Part shown: piece by piece, positions 12,261 to 26,721 of the stretch | How positions within the stretch are numbered: the first letter of the stretch is position 1 | Layout of the letters: the number at the start of each line of letters is the position of its first letter | Source of the DNA: Ridgeia piscesae | Lineage: Eukaryota; Annelida; Polychaeta; Sabellida; Siboglinidae | Assembly (NCBI GenBank): GCA_025642075.2 | Contig: JAODUO010000860.1 | Span: forward strand, 62,001 to 126,000 | Reading direction: 5' to 3' | Length of the DNA stretch: 64,000 nt | Notes under the pieces: model-generated | The model's input: the letters and a program-made list of their open reading frames with translations, nothing else | What the model was told of the DNA's origin: nothing | Databases searched by the model: none | Translations under genes and position numbers: made by a program

Positions 12261-14810
12261 CAAGATGTAATAAGTAATTCCAGATTAGACTAATCACCAG
12301 CTTACCTGACCAAATCAGACACTTACACCCAGCTGCAACTAATCCAAACAAACAAATCCCATTCGGAAGGACAGAACAGAAACATACCCCAGACTGTTGG
12401 ACAGTAATTAACAACAGATTGCAGTTAATTAATCACTTGTTTGCCTGTACCTTTAACAAGGTGTGAAGGCAACATGCTGGTTGATATATGGGGCAAAGGG
12501 TATCACTGGCTCAGATATGAGTCATAATGAAAGTCCTGGGTGGGACTGTGAGACATTGTACTCTACAGTTGGTGATTCATGTTTGGACTAAATGACACAT
12601 TTGTGTTGATACTTTTTGAGCTTATTCAATTGACGTCATGCTGAAATTACAAATGAGTTACTGGTATAGTGACAATGGCCATATATATACTAACAATTAC
12701 AGTAACCTAGTTTGGAAAAGTTTTAATTTCTATTTACTAAATAAAAGTAAGACAACATTGCCTTTGTTACATGCATTCTACACAAAATGAAAATGTTATT
12801 TGAAAGTGTGATTTTAGAGGTCAGTTGTACACAGTTGTAAATGATAGTCACCTTTACCCTTTCTATTAGTTCATATAGAAGTGATAATTTCAAATAGATC
12901 TGTGATATTATTCGTGTAACAGATTCACTGTTTAAACTGATGAAGTTTACAGTAATGGAGGTGCATCTGCTATGTAACGCATGCGATAAGGTCAAACCTA
13001 CTCAGAGATGTCAAGACATAAACACTCCAGCGAGAGGGATTGCTGGAATGCTAATAATTCAACCAGTATATTTGACAGTCAGAACAAGATGCCACTCGAT
13101 AATGGATGTTCTGTGACAAACTCCATCTCCTTGACACTATGAGCATGAAATGCCCACATCAACAGTTTAGAGTTCTTACTTAACTTGATACAAGCATGTT
13201 TTTAGCTATAATAAACATGTTCACTTAGGTATACTTTAGTGATGTTTACAAGTAGTCCTTTAAAGTGTTGTCATTTTTATACAAGTGTGAAATTTAGGAC
13301 AGTTCAGAAGTGCCTTCTTTGTAGTATGTGTTCTGTAATATGAAAAACATTAAAAAATAATTGTTTAAAACTACTCAATTTAACAATGTTTTATTTGGTA
13401 ACCTCTTTAGATATTTAAAAATCATTTTAAACAACTTTTTCCATCCCGTACCAACATTGTAAAAACAGTTCCACCATTTTTATCCACACAATTACCTCAT
13501 TAGCACTTAAAATATGCCATATGCAAATTTATTATGATAAAGATTCAATAACTTAGATGCTAGTGCAATAAGTAATGGGACATTCCATAAAATACCAGTA
13601 AAGAAGTTTACAGATTAGCTAAATAGAAATGTCAGTAAACTACAATACAATTACCATATTTCTAAAGTTTTGGTTAAATCTATGGATCACCAAATCTACA
13701 AAATTAATGTGATAGATTTTATTAACAGTTTTAAAAGTAGATTGTAATTAGTCACAATTCTTTTATCAAGTTTGATGATCTGGAATGATCAAAGATGACC
13801 AAATTAGATCTAAGTCTTCACTGTAAGTCTGTAATGGAAGGCTCAGAGAGGATAAGTGAAGAGGATTAATCATCCAACAATGTGCCTGTATCAAAACCAG
13901 CAGGTATCCTGACATCCCTGTTGCAAGATCACATGCCTTAACCTGGAATTTACCTGTTAATTAAGTTAAAGATCATGTGTCCATGTGTGGCCCGACATCA
14001 AACAACATCAAAGACCCTTTCACATCAGATAAATTAATACCACATTAATCATTGATTTGATAGATACGGCCATTCAGGGTTAATTGAGATTAATCTACCA
14101 GGTGGGAAAATATATACAACAGGCCACACCTATGATTATACACGTACATGTGGTATTTGTTTATTTTGATTAAATTGTGTATTTAGAATCAAATAGTTTT
14201 GCTGTGCCAGTCACATGGTTGCATTTTTAATGCTTTATTGTGTAGAGCTATTTTGCAGTGCATTCTGATTTAAGACAAGTATCTGGTCGTGTCTTGTTCT
14301 CTGTAAAGGTTTACTGGCAACAATGAAAATGTTGAGAAATTTACACTTGTGTGGTTCATAAATATGTTGAAATCTGTTTAAAATCTTGACTCACGATCTT
14401 CGTAGAAAATGACACTTGGCTATTTTTAGACTGTTTACAAAACAGTTTAGCTTGGATTGTTTAACTTTAGTAGAGTGTGTGAAACTGAACGCAGTTCATC
14501 TGAAAATAACAAAGACATTCCGGTTGCGGGCTGACCCCAGGGGGCTGTGTGCTCTGACAATCTGCCCCCAGGGGTATAAATTATTAGTGGTGAAAATATT
14601 ATGGTGTGGTTGCCATCCTCAGGTAATTACAAATGCAAGCCTTTAGGGGTCAGAACAGTGCGCTGAGGTATGTGCTGCTTTCAGAACATGCATGCAGGTA
14701 CACGTGCCCACAAATACATATGTATATGAAGTGTGCACATGAATACACAAACTTGTATGTAAAAACACATCATGACATGCCAAACACGTACATACACACT
14801 CACATATAAT
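12258..14810. other. AT-rich intergenic DNA with no gene, possible conserved non-coding segment
   Basis: No coding potential was seen. The stretch 13,880-14,110 is dense in homeodomain-like cores (TTAATTAA, TAATTGA, ATTAATC) and in ordered, low-repetition sequence, as in developmental enhancers. This is an impression from composition only. Confidence 0.35.
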
Positions 14811-15005
14811 ATAAACACACACACACACCACACACGCACACACGCACACATACACACACACGCACACACGTACGCACACACATGCGCATGCACGCACACA
14901 CGCATGCACACACGAACGCACGCACACATACACACACACGCACACACGTACACACACGCACACACATGCGCATGCACGCACACACGCATGCACGCACGCA
15001 CCACG

Positions 15006-15046
<41 letters not shown>
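14811..15046. repeat. (CA)n / (CACG)n compound microsatellite
   Basis: Interleaved CA, CACG and CATG steps contain two near-copies of a roughly 75-bp block, followed by a pure (CA)n at 15010-15045. Confidence 0.95.
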
Positions 15047-15050
<4 letters not shown>

Positions 15051-18000
15051 GATGATGAGTTGCTTGGTGTAGGAATCTTTTGCAAATCAGCAAATAGAGT
15101 GATAATTTCCACTCTTTTGATTTTGGTAATATTTGGTTTGTTTTAATATAATTAACTTACAAAGTGAATAGTAATTGGTAACACTTTATTGCAGTTCCTA
15201 TATAAAACACCACTTATAACAGCAAACATGTTAGTAAGTACTACCGGTACATGAATACAAATAAAATTTTCTTTTCAATGAAACTGACAATTTATTCTAA
15301 AACACAATTAATGAGGACAGTGCTAATCTGAAGAACTTCCTTTCATTTAAACTTCAACTGTCATAACTCCCTTTTAAAAGGCACTCAAACACGACTGTTG
15401 GGAACACCGATTTCAAATGTTTTGATGACAGCTGGCCTGCTACGACTGGGTAAATTAGCGAGTGTTCGTGTGACCGCATGAATAAGATAAAAGGAGAAGT
15501 AACTATGAAGACACGTGTGGGACAGACACACCTGTGTAAGACAGGTGTAAACACCCATCTGTCTAGTTGGCAGTGTGCCAGCCAGGTGTACTGATGCTTT
15601 GTCTTCATTTCGTCCGTTTGGCCCCAGAGATCAGGCGTGGTTGCAAAGCTTCGTGTTATAACGCCCCATGCAGCCACAACGTGTCTGGCCGGAATAAAAT
15701 AATTCAACATGCTTACTGTGATGTTACTTTAAATAAAATTAGTCTGGAATATGATGCTGCTTTAAAAACAAAATGTCTAGTTCATGAAGACAACATGACT
15801 ATAATTATATTGTAGTATGGTGTTATTAATAAATAAAGCTACTTAAATTTTGACTTTACTTTTAAATGTACTGTATTTATAGCATGATATTAGTTTTTAC
15901 AAGAAATTACTACATGTTAATATGATGTTTACATTGTAGTGTGACGTTACTTATAAAACATTTATCGTTGCAAAATATACATTATTTGTATGCATCCGTA
16001 ACATTTTCGTAATTTAAATTATTATTATGGTATCATGTTTGAAACAAAATGTCTAGTTGTAAACTGATGTTGAACACAAAAATACAAATAAATAGATACT
16101 TCTGAAACAAACTTTCTGTGTCAACACAGATAAATATCTTCAACTTCTTAACTTTTGCACAAAAAACTTATTTTATTATGTGCTCTATTACACCCTGGTT
16201 AGCTAATTTGGCAAGCAGTATCAGTGACCAAACTTTGCAAACACTTCCACGCGATAACGTCGTCTGAGCCCAGCCACCTGAAAGATAAGGCTAAAAAATG
16301 CAAAAACAAACTTGGAGAGTATAATGATGTCAGAAATGGGGTCATGTGACTGGTAATGACTCAGTGGGAAACGTGTTCACATCTGGCCAATCGACCTGCA
16401 GTTCACATATTCAGGTGTGTTACACAGCTGTCTGGTGTGTATCTATGCTGGTGGCCCATTGTATCTGGTGGATTCTACAAAGACTGATTTCCTGAACCGA
16501 CACAATAGGGCTGATTAATTTTATATTAGTCGTTTCAGTAATCGCTGGATCCATATGGTGGCTGCTTCACACAGTGACTTTGGCTGGGACTGCGCTGTAA
16601 TTAACATGTACCCCTATGTTTATGTTTGTGTAAGCTATAGATGTCATCTCACTCCACACTTACACTGAGCTCGGTCAAGGGTGTATCGCAGATGATGACA
16701 GATACAAGTGGCCACTTTCCTGGCAAAACACCCATGGGATAAAATTGCATCTTGGTTGAAATGAAAATAGGACCACATTGGTCACAATTTCTCTGTTTAA
16801 TTCATTCACAAAGTGAAACGAATAACTGCAGCGCTTACTTAAAATATCTGATGTATTTAAGAAGTTAATCAGCATGTACCAGCTGCTTGATAGATCTAAG
16901 ATTAATTATTACATTACATATAAATATATAATATTGCACATAATATAGATTAATAAAAGAAATTGCATAGACAAATATAATACAATTATGACAATTGGCC
17001 ATTTATCATAATTATCTCTGATTTACTATTTCTAATCAGCAAACTTGTTTTTTTAAATGTTAGACATAAATTTGAACACAATGATTAGTTTAGTAACACA
17101 GTGAGCTGCTAAGTGCAGAAAGGTGACAATAGTTGAGGAAAATAGTTTTACATATTCTTTCTGATCTACTCATCAAACATGCCATTGATGCATACACAAC
17201 AGAGCTGATGAATTTTGAATTAGTTTTATGATTAACTGTCCATTTTGGCATGTAATATGGTCATTACATTGATTAGAAAAATACGTGATTGATCATGGAT
17301 GAACACTAATTATTCAGCAAACCATGTGTTTCATATTCCGTGATTGCTCAATCAAATATAATTGTGTGATTGTTTCTATTAGATGTTGTTTGTGTCTTAT
17401 GAAAGAGTGGCATTGGTCCCTACTGCAATGGGGACCACTTCACTAAGACACATTGTTAAATTTAATTAGTCTTTTGAAAATGCAAAAAAATCCAATGCCA
17501 TATTACTGAGGACACTATTTCCATGACACACCAGCGACAATGTCCCACTGGTGTGTCACGGTGTTGACAGTTGTCAGGTATTCAGGATCACTGTGAAGGA
17601 TCAAAATTTATTTTAAATTGCAAAATCAGGTTTAAGAGCTCTTAACTACATTAGTGAAATGGTCCCCTTGTGTCTGAGGTCTGGGATCTAACTCGTTATG
17701 GACTCATTGTAGATTCACAGAGTGGTATGGTAGTCTGTCTCTTCATTGAGTGACACAGGCAGTGTATGTCCCACCTTTGTATATCTTAGGATGGTTGTGA
17801 TTGGAGGATCCACTTGGTTATACAATCATCAGATCGTCATCTTCAGAATCTAAAGGTCATGTTTTCTCATTCCAGTATTTATTTAAGAACAACATCACGT
17901 CATAGCCTATCGCCAGTGTAGACCAGAATTTGTTGAAGGGAATTTTTAAGAGTTTGCTGATATAGCTTGTGTTACTGTTTCTGAGAGCCTCTTCTATAAT

Positions 18001-21000
18001 TCAGTAACTAAGCAGGAATGCATATTTTCTTATTTTTAAATTTGCTTATCAGATGCGTACTTTGGGAGAATGTCCTATTTAATGATTTTATATATGACAG
18101 CAGTGACTCACCCCATGGACTCACTGCAAGTGTATAATAGATGGTGAATTATTTTCTAAAGTTGCCTATAGGTAGCTGAACGTTTTTAATAATTTATTCC
18201 TTTGTGTTCTTTATTTATACGTAACACTACAAACAATATTTGCATCATTGAAAATGTATCGTGCCAGTAATTGCAACTGTACGCCGACCTCAGTGCAGAA
18301 GTCTGCAGGAGGACGCACCATAGCACAAGTCCACCATTATACACGAGGCCGTAAATCAGCAGCCAAATGAATGTTTTAAATCAGACGCGAATGGGTGAAT
18401 TCTGACCGAATGTCGCTGCCACACCTCCACAGGGCCATGAATCCTGGCAGCTGTCACCAGCATTAGTACTGGTGCATTCAGCAGTGTGTCTGCGTGGTCA
18501 TTTGGTGTGGGTGGGTGGACGCCACGGTTAGTGTCCTACTCAGAAATACCTGGTTCTGTCCGATTAGACGCGGTCCTTTTGTCTACACTTAGTTAATGGG
18601 CGAATATCTCCGCTTGATTGATTGTTTCGCTGGCACAAAAGTTTGTGGATAATGGGTGGTTTAATTTGTTGATGTGGGCTCCTGGTATACATGTACTGGG
18701 TTGAAAATCAAGTGAATACTTTCTCACGGAAGTGAACTGCAGCAGCCCTAAATACTTGTACAAGTGGTTTATGGTTCCGCAGTGTGTAATATACATGTGT
18801 AGCCAGACCATGTTGGCATACATTCATTCTGACTAGGATAATTTGGCTTTCACTGTTGCTATTGGTGTTTCTAGCAATAATTGTTGATCTAGGTAGTTAT
18901 TAACACTCAGAACAACGTAAAATCAACATATTAACACGAAAGACGAGATTGCAATATACAGTGTAATATGTTATTGCAAATATCATCTTGATCTGAAGCA
19001 TGTTGGTACTTTTCTGTCAGCATTATTTGTCAATCTTGTTCTATGGCATTTCTAAGATGACTTGGTATTAAATGTAACCACAAGTCATTACATTCATCAC
19101 CATGGCTACTGAAGAATACAGTGTTTGGTCAAGTACAAAATTACCCCCAATTTCTGCAGCAATCTGACCTTACCAAATATGCATTACATAGTACTCTAAC
19201 CTTTGCAGATGCTATTATGAAAAACTGCTTTGTGCATTTTAATGGAAATATCCTGAATGCTTGCATGTGTAATTGCTAAGATGACTCCAGCATGTTTGTG
19301 ATATGACAGCCTGTTGCTATGCGAAGCATGAACTGTTTTGTTGTATTGATTGTACTAATCCAGTTTCTGTCTATAAATATATGACTTGTGTGACATTTAG
19401 CACAAAGCCGTGAAAGTATATTGATTGTTGTGTCAAATTGCATGATAATGTGCTGACATCTGTGTAAATGTTTCTTTATTTTTATTATTGTTGCACCAGT
19501 TGTATATGTTTGCATATATAATGAGAGTTGACATAAATTGTTTCAAAAATGGTTATTGTATTACTATTATATTTACATAAACTGTTCAATGTACTGTATT
19601 AATGATGTACAGGGATGTTAATTGTTATTTTTATTAAATAATGAAGCTATCAAAATACTGTCTGGCAACATGCAGAAATAAACATTAATAAGCACCTGTG
19701 ATGCATAATTTGGAGTCAGACTCAACACATTTAGTCTGCCACATCTTCATTATTCCTCATATCTGGACAGACAGATTAACTTGTAAATAAATAGCAGCTG
19801 TCCAATGCAGGGACAATCTTGTACAATAAACGCACAAATCTATATTACATTGTGGCAATCACATGTTTATGGCATGATTTAAAACATCCCCGGTACCTTT
19901 TATAGGGTAGTTCTAGCGACAACTGCATGTTGTCACGCAGACTGTCTGGCTGGCATTAAATATTGTAATTAATATGCTGGGGCCCTGCCTCGTGCCACGG
20001 CTGCAGGTAACAATGCAGTAATAGGGACTCCCTATGGCTCTGTTTCAATCAGTACTCAGGACAGTGCTCAGAATGACACACAATGAGCCATTAGTGAAAG
20101 CCTCAGGTGAAGGTGCTTAATTTATGCATGTCTGTGGTACTGTTGATACACGGACCGGCGTGGGTGGGTTTCTGTCATGGAAGTAGTTTGTTTGGCATGT
20201 GAAAATAACGTCTGGCTTAAGTCAAAGTAATGTCAATTTTTGTTATGTACATATGAGCGTGTATGCATCCGTGCATGTATTTGTGGGCATCTATGTGTGT
20301 TCAACACAGCTGTCGAGGATTAAGAGTCGTACATCACTGGTTGATTATTGATGATCCAACCATAGTTATATTTAGGTTGAACATGAAAGTTTAATCTTGC
20401 TTCAGACACTGAAAAAAAACACAAAGGCAGTTTCATTGTGGCTGTGTGTGTATCCTTGCTGACAGCAATGACTCGGTTGTCCAAGATTTGACATTTAATG
20501 CTACTACAGAGTGTACTTTATTTATGATACTAACTATTAGTAGTACGTACTGTACTAATAATATCATAAATAAAATACTTTTGTATATTCATAACCAAAG
20601 TACAATGCTGTTCCACTCTACAACAATCAATATTAAGGATTATAAAACTAATAATGGGCATTAAAATGTGACAACATTAAATGTATACAACAAAATGTTA
20701 AGACTTCATTAAAAACACATGTATAAAGCAAACCTAAGCTACATGTATTAAATTGAACTGTGAAAGCATAGATACTGTGTCATCATCGACAGTTACATTG
20801 AAAATAAATAAATGGAATGTTAATACATAAATCAGCTTGTTTAATGAGCTGCTAAGGTATAAGAATTAACTGAGTGCCTGGTGTTGAATCTAGCCAGTCC
20901 AGGTAAGAATGAATCTAGGACCACCAGCTATAGAACTGGCTGGATGATAAATGACCGCCCTATGACCATTTCGCCTTGGCAGGTTTGCCAGCCTATAAAT

Positions 21001-23387
21001 CACCCCTTGGGCCACAGAGAGGGTAGAAATCACTTCACCCCAAAGGGTGGTGCTGACAGTCAGGAGTGTTTTATTCCAGGGCATTTCAGGTAGCACCAGT
21101 CTTATAAATATCTATTGGACAAAAAGAAGGGTACAATTGAAATTAACCCTCTACCTCTCATGTTTCTCCACTGACTCACCCCACAATGTCGGTGGCCCGA
21201 TCCTTGTTAACATCTAGCAAAATTGGGGTGGTTTAAACATACTTACATATAATTGCCCCTCCCTTGTTGATGAGCGGTTGACATGCTTATTAATCCAACT
21301 GGGGTTTTTGACAGGTCTATTTACCCCCTGTGGGTAGATCACCGTTCAGGGTTAAACTGCCATTTCACAACAAGGAGCCCTTTATTAGCTATTTGGAAAA
21401 GCTGATAACATCTGTGACAGCCCATAGAAGGGCTTACAACCCATAGAACAGCTTAGACCCGTGTACCTTATCAAACACACATGGTAAGTAGCCCGCAGTA
21501 ATACGGATGGATTACAATAAATTCATTTTACCTAATGTACCATGTGTGATTTTGCTGGCAATATTGTCAACAGATGAAGCTCAAATCTAAATGTAATTGG
21601 AGATATTTTCCAAATCCCCCAGTTTATGCCATTATGCATGGTATCAGCAGGAGGGGGGGATTATGGCACTATTGAACTAGTGCACTCAGGCGTGACCAAC
21701 AACTAGTCTGGAGATCACTGAAGTGTGAAGTACTCAGGGGCAGTCTAGTAAAAGGGGTACTTTGTCACAACAGGAGGGGAGTGGTCAGACTGCAAAGGCA
21801 GACCGACAGAGAATTTTCTGATGTGGTCATTGTGTCTTGCTAGTGGACATTGGGTGGCTAGTAAATGCTGCTTCTTAATAAACAAAAATTTTCTATAAAA
21901 TCCAGTTCATAATTTTTTTATTTCAGACATATTTTACCAAAAAGTGAAAGCATTTTGTATCCTCTGTTGTTTGTGTCTTGTTTTCACACATTGGTTGTTT
22001 GGTTTTTGTAAAATCGTCAGACAAATTCATAAATGATTTTGTCTAAATCTGGTCACAATGTAAATGCACAGTCCAGCACTATGTAGCATCATATGCTCGT
22101 ATCTAATCTGTTGACTAAAGTCAGTAATTTTGATGATATTAGCAAAAGCATGCAACTGTTTAATACGTTGCCAGGTCACATTATTTGAATTAGGCACACT
22201 GTAAACATGTTTAGATCTGGGAAAGTGATTCATGATTAACATAATAAATTAAGTAATTAAATTAATGTAACGGTTTAATCAGAATTTTTGGTGGTGAGAA
22301 AACAGAAATTGCCCAAAATATAACAGATGTGACACAGTTATGTACACACTGGAATGACATTTAGTTCAGTTTATTTGCCGTGAGTTCAGTTTCAATAGTA
22401 AAATGGTACCCTCTACAAGTGGGTATGTTGAAGCGCATGGAATAAAAAGAAGAGGTATTTAACTTTGAGGACTCTACAAATCTTGACCATAAACCAAAGT
22501 TACTGGGGTAATTGCCCTGCACCTGCGTACCCTGTGTATATCTGATCTGTTTGCAATCAGCAAGGTCACGTGTAAGTTGATTCAATCGATATATTTCAGG
22601 GCCTGATAACTGTTTGAAAGTTTGCCCTATTATAGCTAACTATAAACATAACTGCGCCCTTGCAAAGTCACGGACCCATATCTTTCCATGTACTACAACG
22701 TCTGATAAGATTGTCAGTGTTTGCAATCTCTTACGACAATATGTCACAAAAGATGGCAGGCAAAAACTGATGTCACCAGTCTGGATGAAATCATACGTAT
22801 TATGCAGCACTCAAAGACTTTCTGTAACTTTTTGTTGGGGAAATTATATGCTGTGACACATTCCCCAGGGCAGGGAAAGATTCCAGTGAGATTCCTTAGG
22901 GTGGCAGTGAGACATGACGTAGATGTACTGAGATGGGGTGGGTAGGTGGGGTATAATTACTTGCTGTCATTCACTGTCTCTCTCGAGTCCATCTTGCCCC
23001 AGGGTAACTTGCCCTTCTTAATAGATATGTCAGTGGGAGGCCAGGGTGAGGCTGTCTCCTGTCAGGGGTGGGAGAGGAGGGGACATGTGTCAGAAATGTA
23101 TTTATTTGGAGTTGTGACATCTCACATGGAGTGAGGAAAGTTGGAAAATTGTGTTATTTAATTTTCCTTTGTGCATTTCGATCAGATTGGAAGTGTGGCG
23201 TCATTTTCACTAACTTCGAAGTGTTAGTTGTACAAACTGCCTTTTGTAGTCCGCAGTGGTTCATGTTGTTAACTAACAGCTATTAACATTACACAGTGGA
23301 CCAGGTTTTAGAATGAGCTGGGACTTGGTACATTTTTCTTAAACACAGCTGTATATACCACGGTGCTTTTAGCAACAAAAATATACA
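15047..23387. other. Long AT-rich stretch with no recognisable gene
   Basis: Over 8 kb without a believable exon on either strand: open frames are short and none shows a domain. The composition is AT-rich and poor in simple repeats compared with the rest of the window. More structured, GC-moderate islands lie at about 16,200-16,640, 19,900-20,130 and 20,880-21,780. They read like non-coding regulatory DNA upstream of protocadherin gene A, but I cannot show this from one sequence. Confidence 0.5.
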
Positions 23388-23672
23388 GAAGTAAATTCTG
23401 ATATAGAGCAGTATCCAGTCTTTAGGACACTAAACGTTCACTCCCTGGTGGACCTGTTTAAATGAACATCATCTTGATATCTTGGGGAAGCATTCAGCCA
23501 TGCTGCAATTAATGTGCAAAGACTATACACCCACCATTGTCTATAGCCAGGTAGTCATACAACTGAGTGAACTAGACCAATGTAATGGTTCGATAAGGCA
23601 GCACAGGATTCAAACCCGGGTTCTCGTGATTAAGGGTCTGATGCTCTACCCACTGTGCCACTGCACTCTAAC
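23388..23672 (-). mobile_element. tRNA-derived SINE, minus strand, diverged
   Basis: Read on the minus strand, the element begins with a tRNA-like promoter: an A-box-like TGGCACAGTGGG (complement at 23649-23660) and a B-box-like GGTTTGAATCC (complement at 23606-23616). A central region follows that is shared with the copies near 32.6, 40.8 and 42.3 kb (core CATTGGTCTAGTTCACTCA). It ends in a tail containing AAGACTGGATACTGC. RNA polymerase III internal promoters of this type define tRNA-derived SINEs. No repeat-flank duplication was verified. Confidence 0.8.
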
Positions 23673-24072
23673 TTTAAATATCTGTCAACAACAAGGGCTG
23701 GCTGGGAAAAGGAATATCAAAATCGCTCCTGTTAATTTGATTTGTCTTATGTCATGTTGTAACCAGTATCCTCTATGCTATTATATACAATCGGAATGGA
23801 TTGTAGTTTTATGTTGACGTGACGGTGAATGTTTTACCCTTGTTTATTCCAGACTGAGCTCTGCAATACAGTCCTGAACATCAGACAAGCCACATGGATT
23901 ACAAATGTTAGATTGCCGCAAACTGCAACAATCTAACAACTACACGTCTAGCCCATAGGATGAGTCTTTGCATTGATGTTTTCTTCAAAAGATAGAAACG
24001 TGCTGAGTCAAATTTAACCAGGTTCTTCAGAAGTTAAGTTCGCCGCTCTGTTCTGTGCTAACGATTTCGAAC
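23673..24072 (+). promoter_or_regulatory. 5' flank / probable 5'UTR of protocadherin gene A
   Basis: An in-frame TGA at 24004 precedes the coding start, so the open frame does not extend further upstream. A possible 3' splice site lies at 24030 (GGTTCTTCAG followed by AAGTT, with a TTTAAC branch-like motif just upstream). If used, it leaves a 42-base 5'UTR in this exon and implies an undetected non-coding first exon. The context of the ATG has A at -3. Confidence 0.35.
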
Positions 24073-26721
24073 ATGTTTCGAGAAGTCATCGTGATTGCCT
24101 GTGCCATCTGCTGGCAAATGTCGGTGAGTGTTGCCGATACGTTGTCATACAACATTACCGAAAATCGTCCCTCGCACACGGTGATCGCAAACATTATTCG
24201 TGATGCGAAGCTGGATGCAAAACATTCTGCAGATGTCATTCGGCAGCTGAGGTTTACATTCTCAGATGTTCCTGAATCTGTGAAAGATTTATTTAGCATC
24301 GATATCACAACCGGCATATTGCGGACTGCTATAAAAATTGATCGCGATGCCATCTGTGCCTCAAAGGCATCCTGCACGAAGCAACTGGCAATTCAAGTTC
24401 AGCCGATTACTTATTTTGAAATCATCAAAGTCAGTGTTACGATAAATGATTTAAACGATAACGCACCGCTGTTTGCCAAAGACAAAGTTTCCCTGTCATT
24501 GACAGAGGCTTCAGTGTCTGGGACATTACTTTCTCTACCGACAGCAAACGATCCAGATTCACCAATATTTGGTGTCAAGGAATACAAATTAGAATCAAAT
24601 GCAGATGTGTTCAGCTTGAAGGTATCGCATGACAAAGCTGTTTCTTTGGAGCTACGCAAGAAACTTGACCGGGAAGAAACTGACCGATACTTACTGACCC
24701 TCGTGGCCTATGACACGGCAGATCCGCCTCACTCTGGATCTGTTGCCGTAGAAGTCGTCGTGACAGACGTAAACGACAATAATCCTATATTCGAGAGAGA
24801 CACATACAACATTTCCGTGTTTGAAAATGTCACCAAATCGACTAAAATTGTCCGTGTGAAAGCATCTGATCCTGATCTAGGTTTGAATGGTGAGGTACAG
24901 TACGCATTTGATCCTGAAACGAAGGCCGCTTACGGAGATCTGTTTGAGATCAGTAACAGCGGTGAGGTTTATGTGATTGGGATTCTTGACCACGAGACAG
25001 AGGCGGTCCATTTGCTGACTGTCACTGCCAGAGACCTTGGCACCAACTCCATCCCAGTCATGGCCAAGGTCATCGTCAATGTCTTAGACCTCAATGACAA
25101 CGCTCCGGTTATCAAGATAAACAATGAGCTGACGCAAAATGGACAGGTGCAAATATCTGAATTTGCGGAGGAGGGAACGTTTGTGGCCCATCTGACAGTG
25201 CGTGACCTTGATTCCGGGCCCGGTGGTGAATTTGAATGCTCCCTCAATGATACCCACTTTAAACTGCAGCAGTTGACTTCGACGGACTTTAAACTGATTT
25301 CTGCAAGCATGTTCGATAGAGAGATGATGTCTTCATACGACGTGCGCTTTAGCTGTTCTGACAAGGGCGTGCCATCGCAGTCATCGTCAAAGATATTCAC
25401 AGTGAACATTGTTGATGAAAACGACAACAGACCGGTGTTTGTGGAGACATCGTACAAAGTGACGGTTCAGGAGAATGCTCCACTTGGGACATTTGTGGTG
25501 CGAGTCCAGGCCACTGATGCTGACACTGGCGCCAACGCTGTCATCGTTTACGCACTCGAGACAAAGATGCACGGTTATTTGTCCATTGATCCAGTCTCTG
25601 GTAACATCACCACACTGATGAAGTTTGACTTCGAACGAACCAAACAGGTTGAATTCCTAGTGACAGCATCAAACAGGAACAAGAGAGAGTTCAACGTGAC
25701 AACCAGGGTCTTTATTGAAATTCTCGATGCCGATGATGAGAAACCAGTGTTTACAGAAACGTGTTACAGATTCACGGTGAAGGAAAACGCGCCTGTTAAC
25801 ACATCCGTCGGACGCGTTACGGCGGCTGATACAGACTCGGGATTGTACAACTGGTTCGAGTTTTCGATTCCGTCTACACAAGACAACGCACACCTCTTTC
25901 AAGTGAACGCGAGCACAGGAGAAGTGTTCGCTAGAGGGAGTTTCGACCGAGAGAAGGTGGAGGCCTATGAAGTTCGAGTCATCGCGAGAGGTCTTGCGCC
26001 TCTTCATTTATCCAGCAGTGTCCGGGTTGTTGTGAAGATACTTGATGAGAACGACAACACGCCTGTCATCGACTACCCGAATGTGTACAACAGCACTGTC
26101 TCTGTGTCCAGTCACACACCTGTTGGTCATGTCATCATCCACATTCTCTGTCATGATGACGACATCGATGACAATGCCAAACTCACATACACATTCTCTC
26201 CAGAGAGTGGCAAAGGATACTTTGCAATTGACCACGACAGTGGTTTAGTGACAATCGCAAAGGAAGTGAAACACATCAAATACGAGCAGTTCGAGCTGGG
26301 ACTTCATGTACAAGACAATGGACATGTACCGAAAACAGCAACCATGACATTTTTCATCACCGTTGATAACTCGTTGGTGTTTGCTGCGAGTAGTGGTGAC
26401 ACGAGTGAGATCGCGAGAAACAACCTGACGATTGTGATAGTGATTGCGTCAGTGTCCGGTCTGTTGGCACTGGTGTTGATAATTGCCATATTGGTCTTCG
26501 TCCGAAGGCAGAAGACGGGAAAAGACACATCTAGTGACAGCGACAAAGACAGAACGTCGAGTGTCAAGTCGCTGGTGGGCCGGGGTTACGACCAAGCACC
26601 ACCGGGGTATTCCACCCAGGGTCTTGGAGGTTATGCAAACGGTGGGACAGGGTTCACAAACTACGCCCTGCATAGGAGTAGCGCCCTGGACAACAGTGAC
26701 GCAGACTTCTCACATGTACAG
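24073..26721 (+). CDS. Protocadherin gene A, exon 1: signal peptide, seven cadherin repeats, transmembrane segment, start of tail
   Basis: This exon encodes 883 residues of a single-pass adhesion receptor. Residues 1-21 are a hydrophobic signal peptide. EC1 (about 22-134) has the Cys95-x5-Cys101 loop typical of protocadherins. EC2 (135-240), EC3 (241-347), EC4 (348-456), EC5 (457-560), EC6 (561-666) and EC7 (667-770) follow, with repeated DxD, LDRE/FDRE and DxNDNxP calcium motifs. Residues about 784-810 are a membrane helix closed by RRQK. Cadherin repeats of this family mediate calcium-dependent cell-cell recognition, typically homophilic. EC5 lacks the usual A-x-D-x-G motif and ends DADDE instead of DxNDN; EC7 lacks PEN. 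I chose ATG 24073; no ATG lies between it and the in-frame stop at 24004. The exon ends CAG|GTGGGT in phase 0. Packing the whole ectodomain into one exon is the classic protocadherin layout. Confidence 0.95.

Noticed and set aside
11668..12270. 200-codon Pro/Ser/Leu-rich open frame
   Set aside because: It is polypyrimidine composition, with no domain or splice context.
23600..23672. Functional tRNA gene
   Set aside because: Only A-box and B-box-like parts are recognisable and no cloverleaf closes; it is the head of a SINE.
24055..24072. Upstream GTG as start of gene A
   Set aside because: A eukaryotic start is expected to be ATG; the ATG at 24073 begins a good signal peptide. The same reasoning moves gene B from 53473 to 53512.
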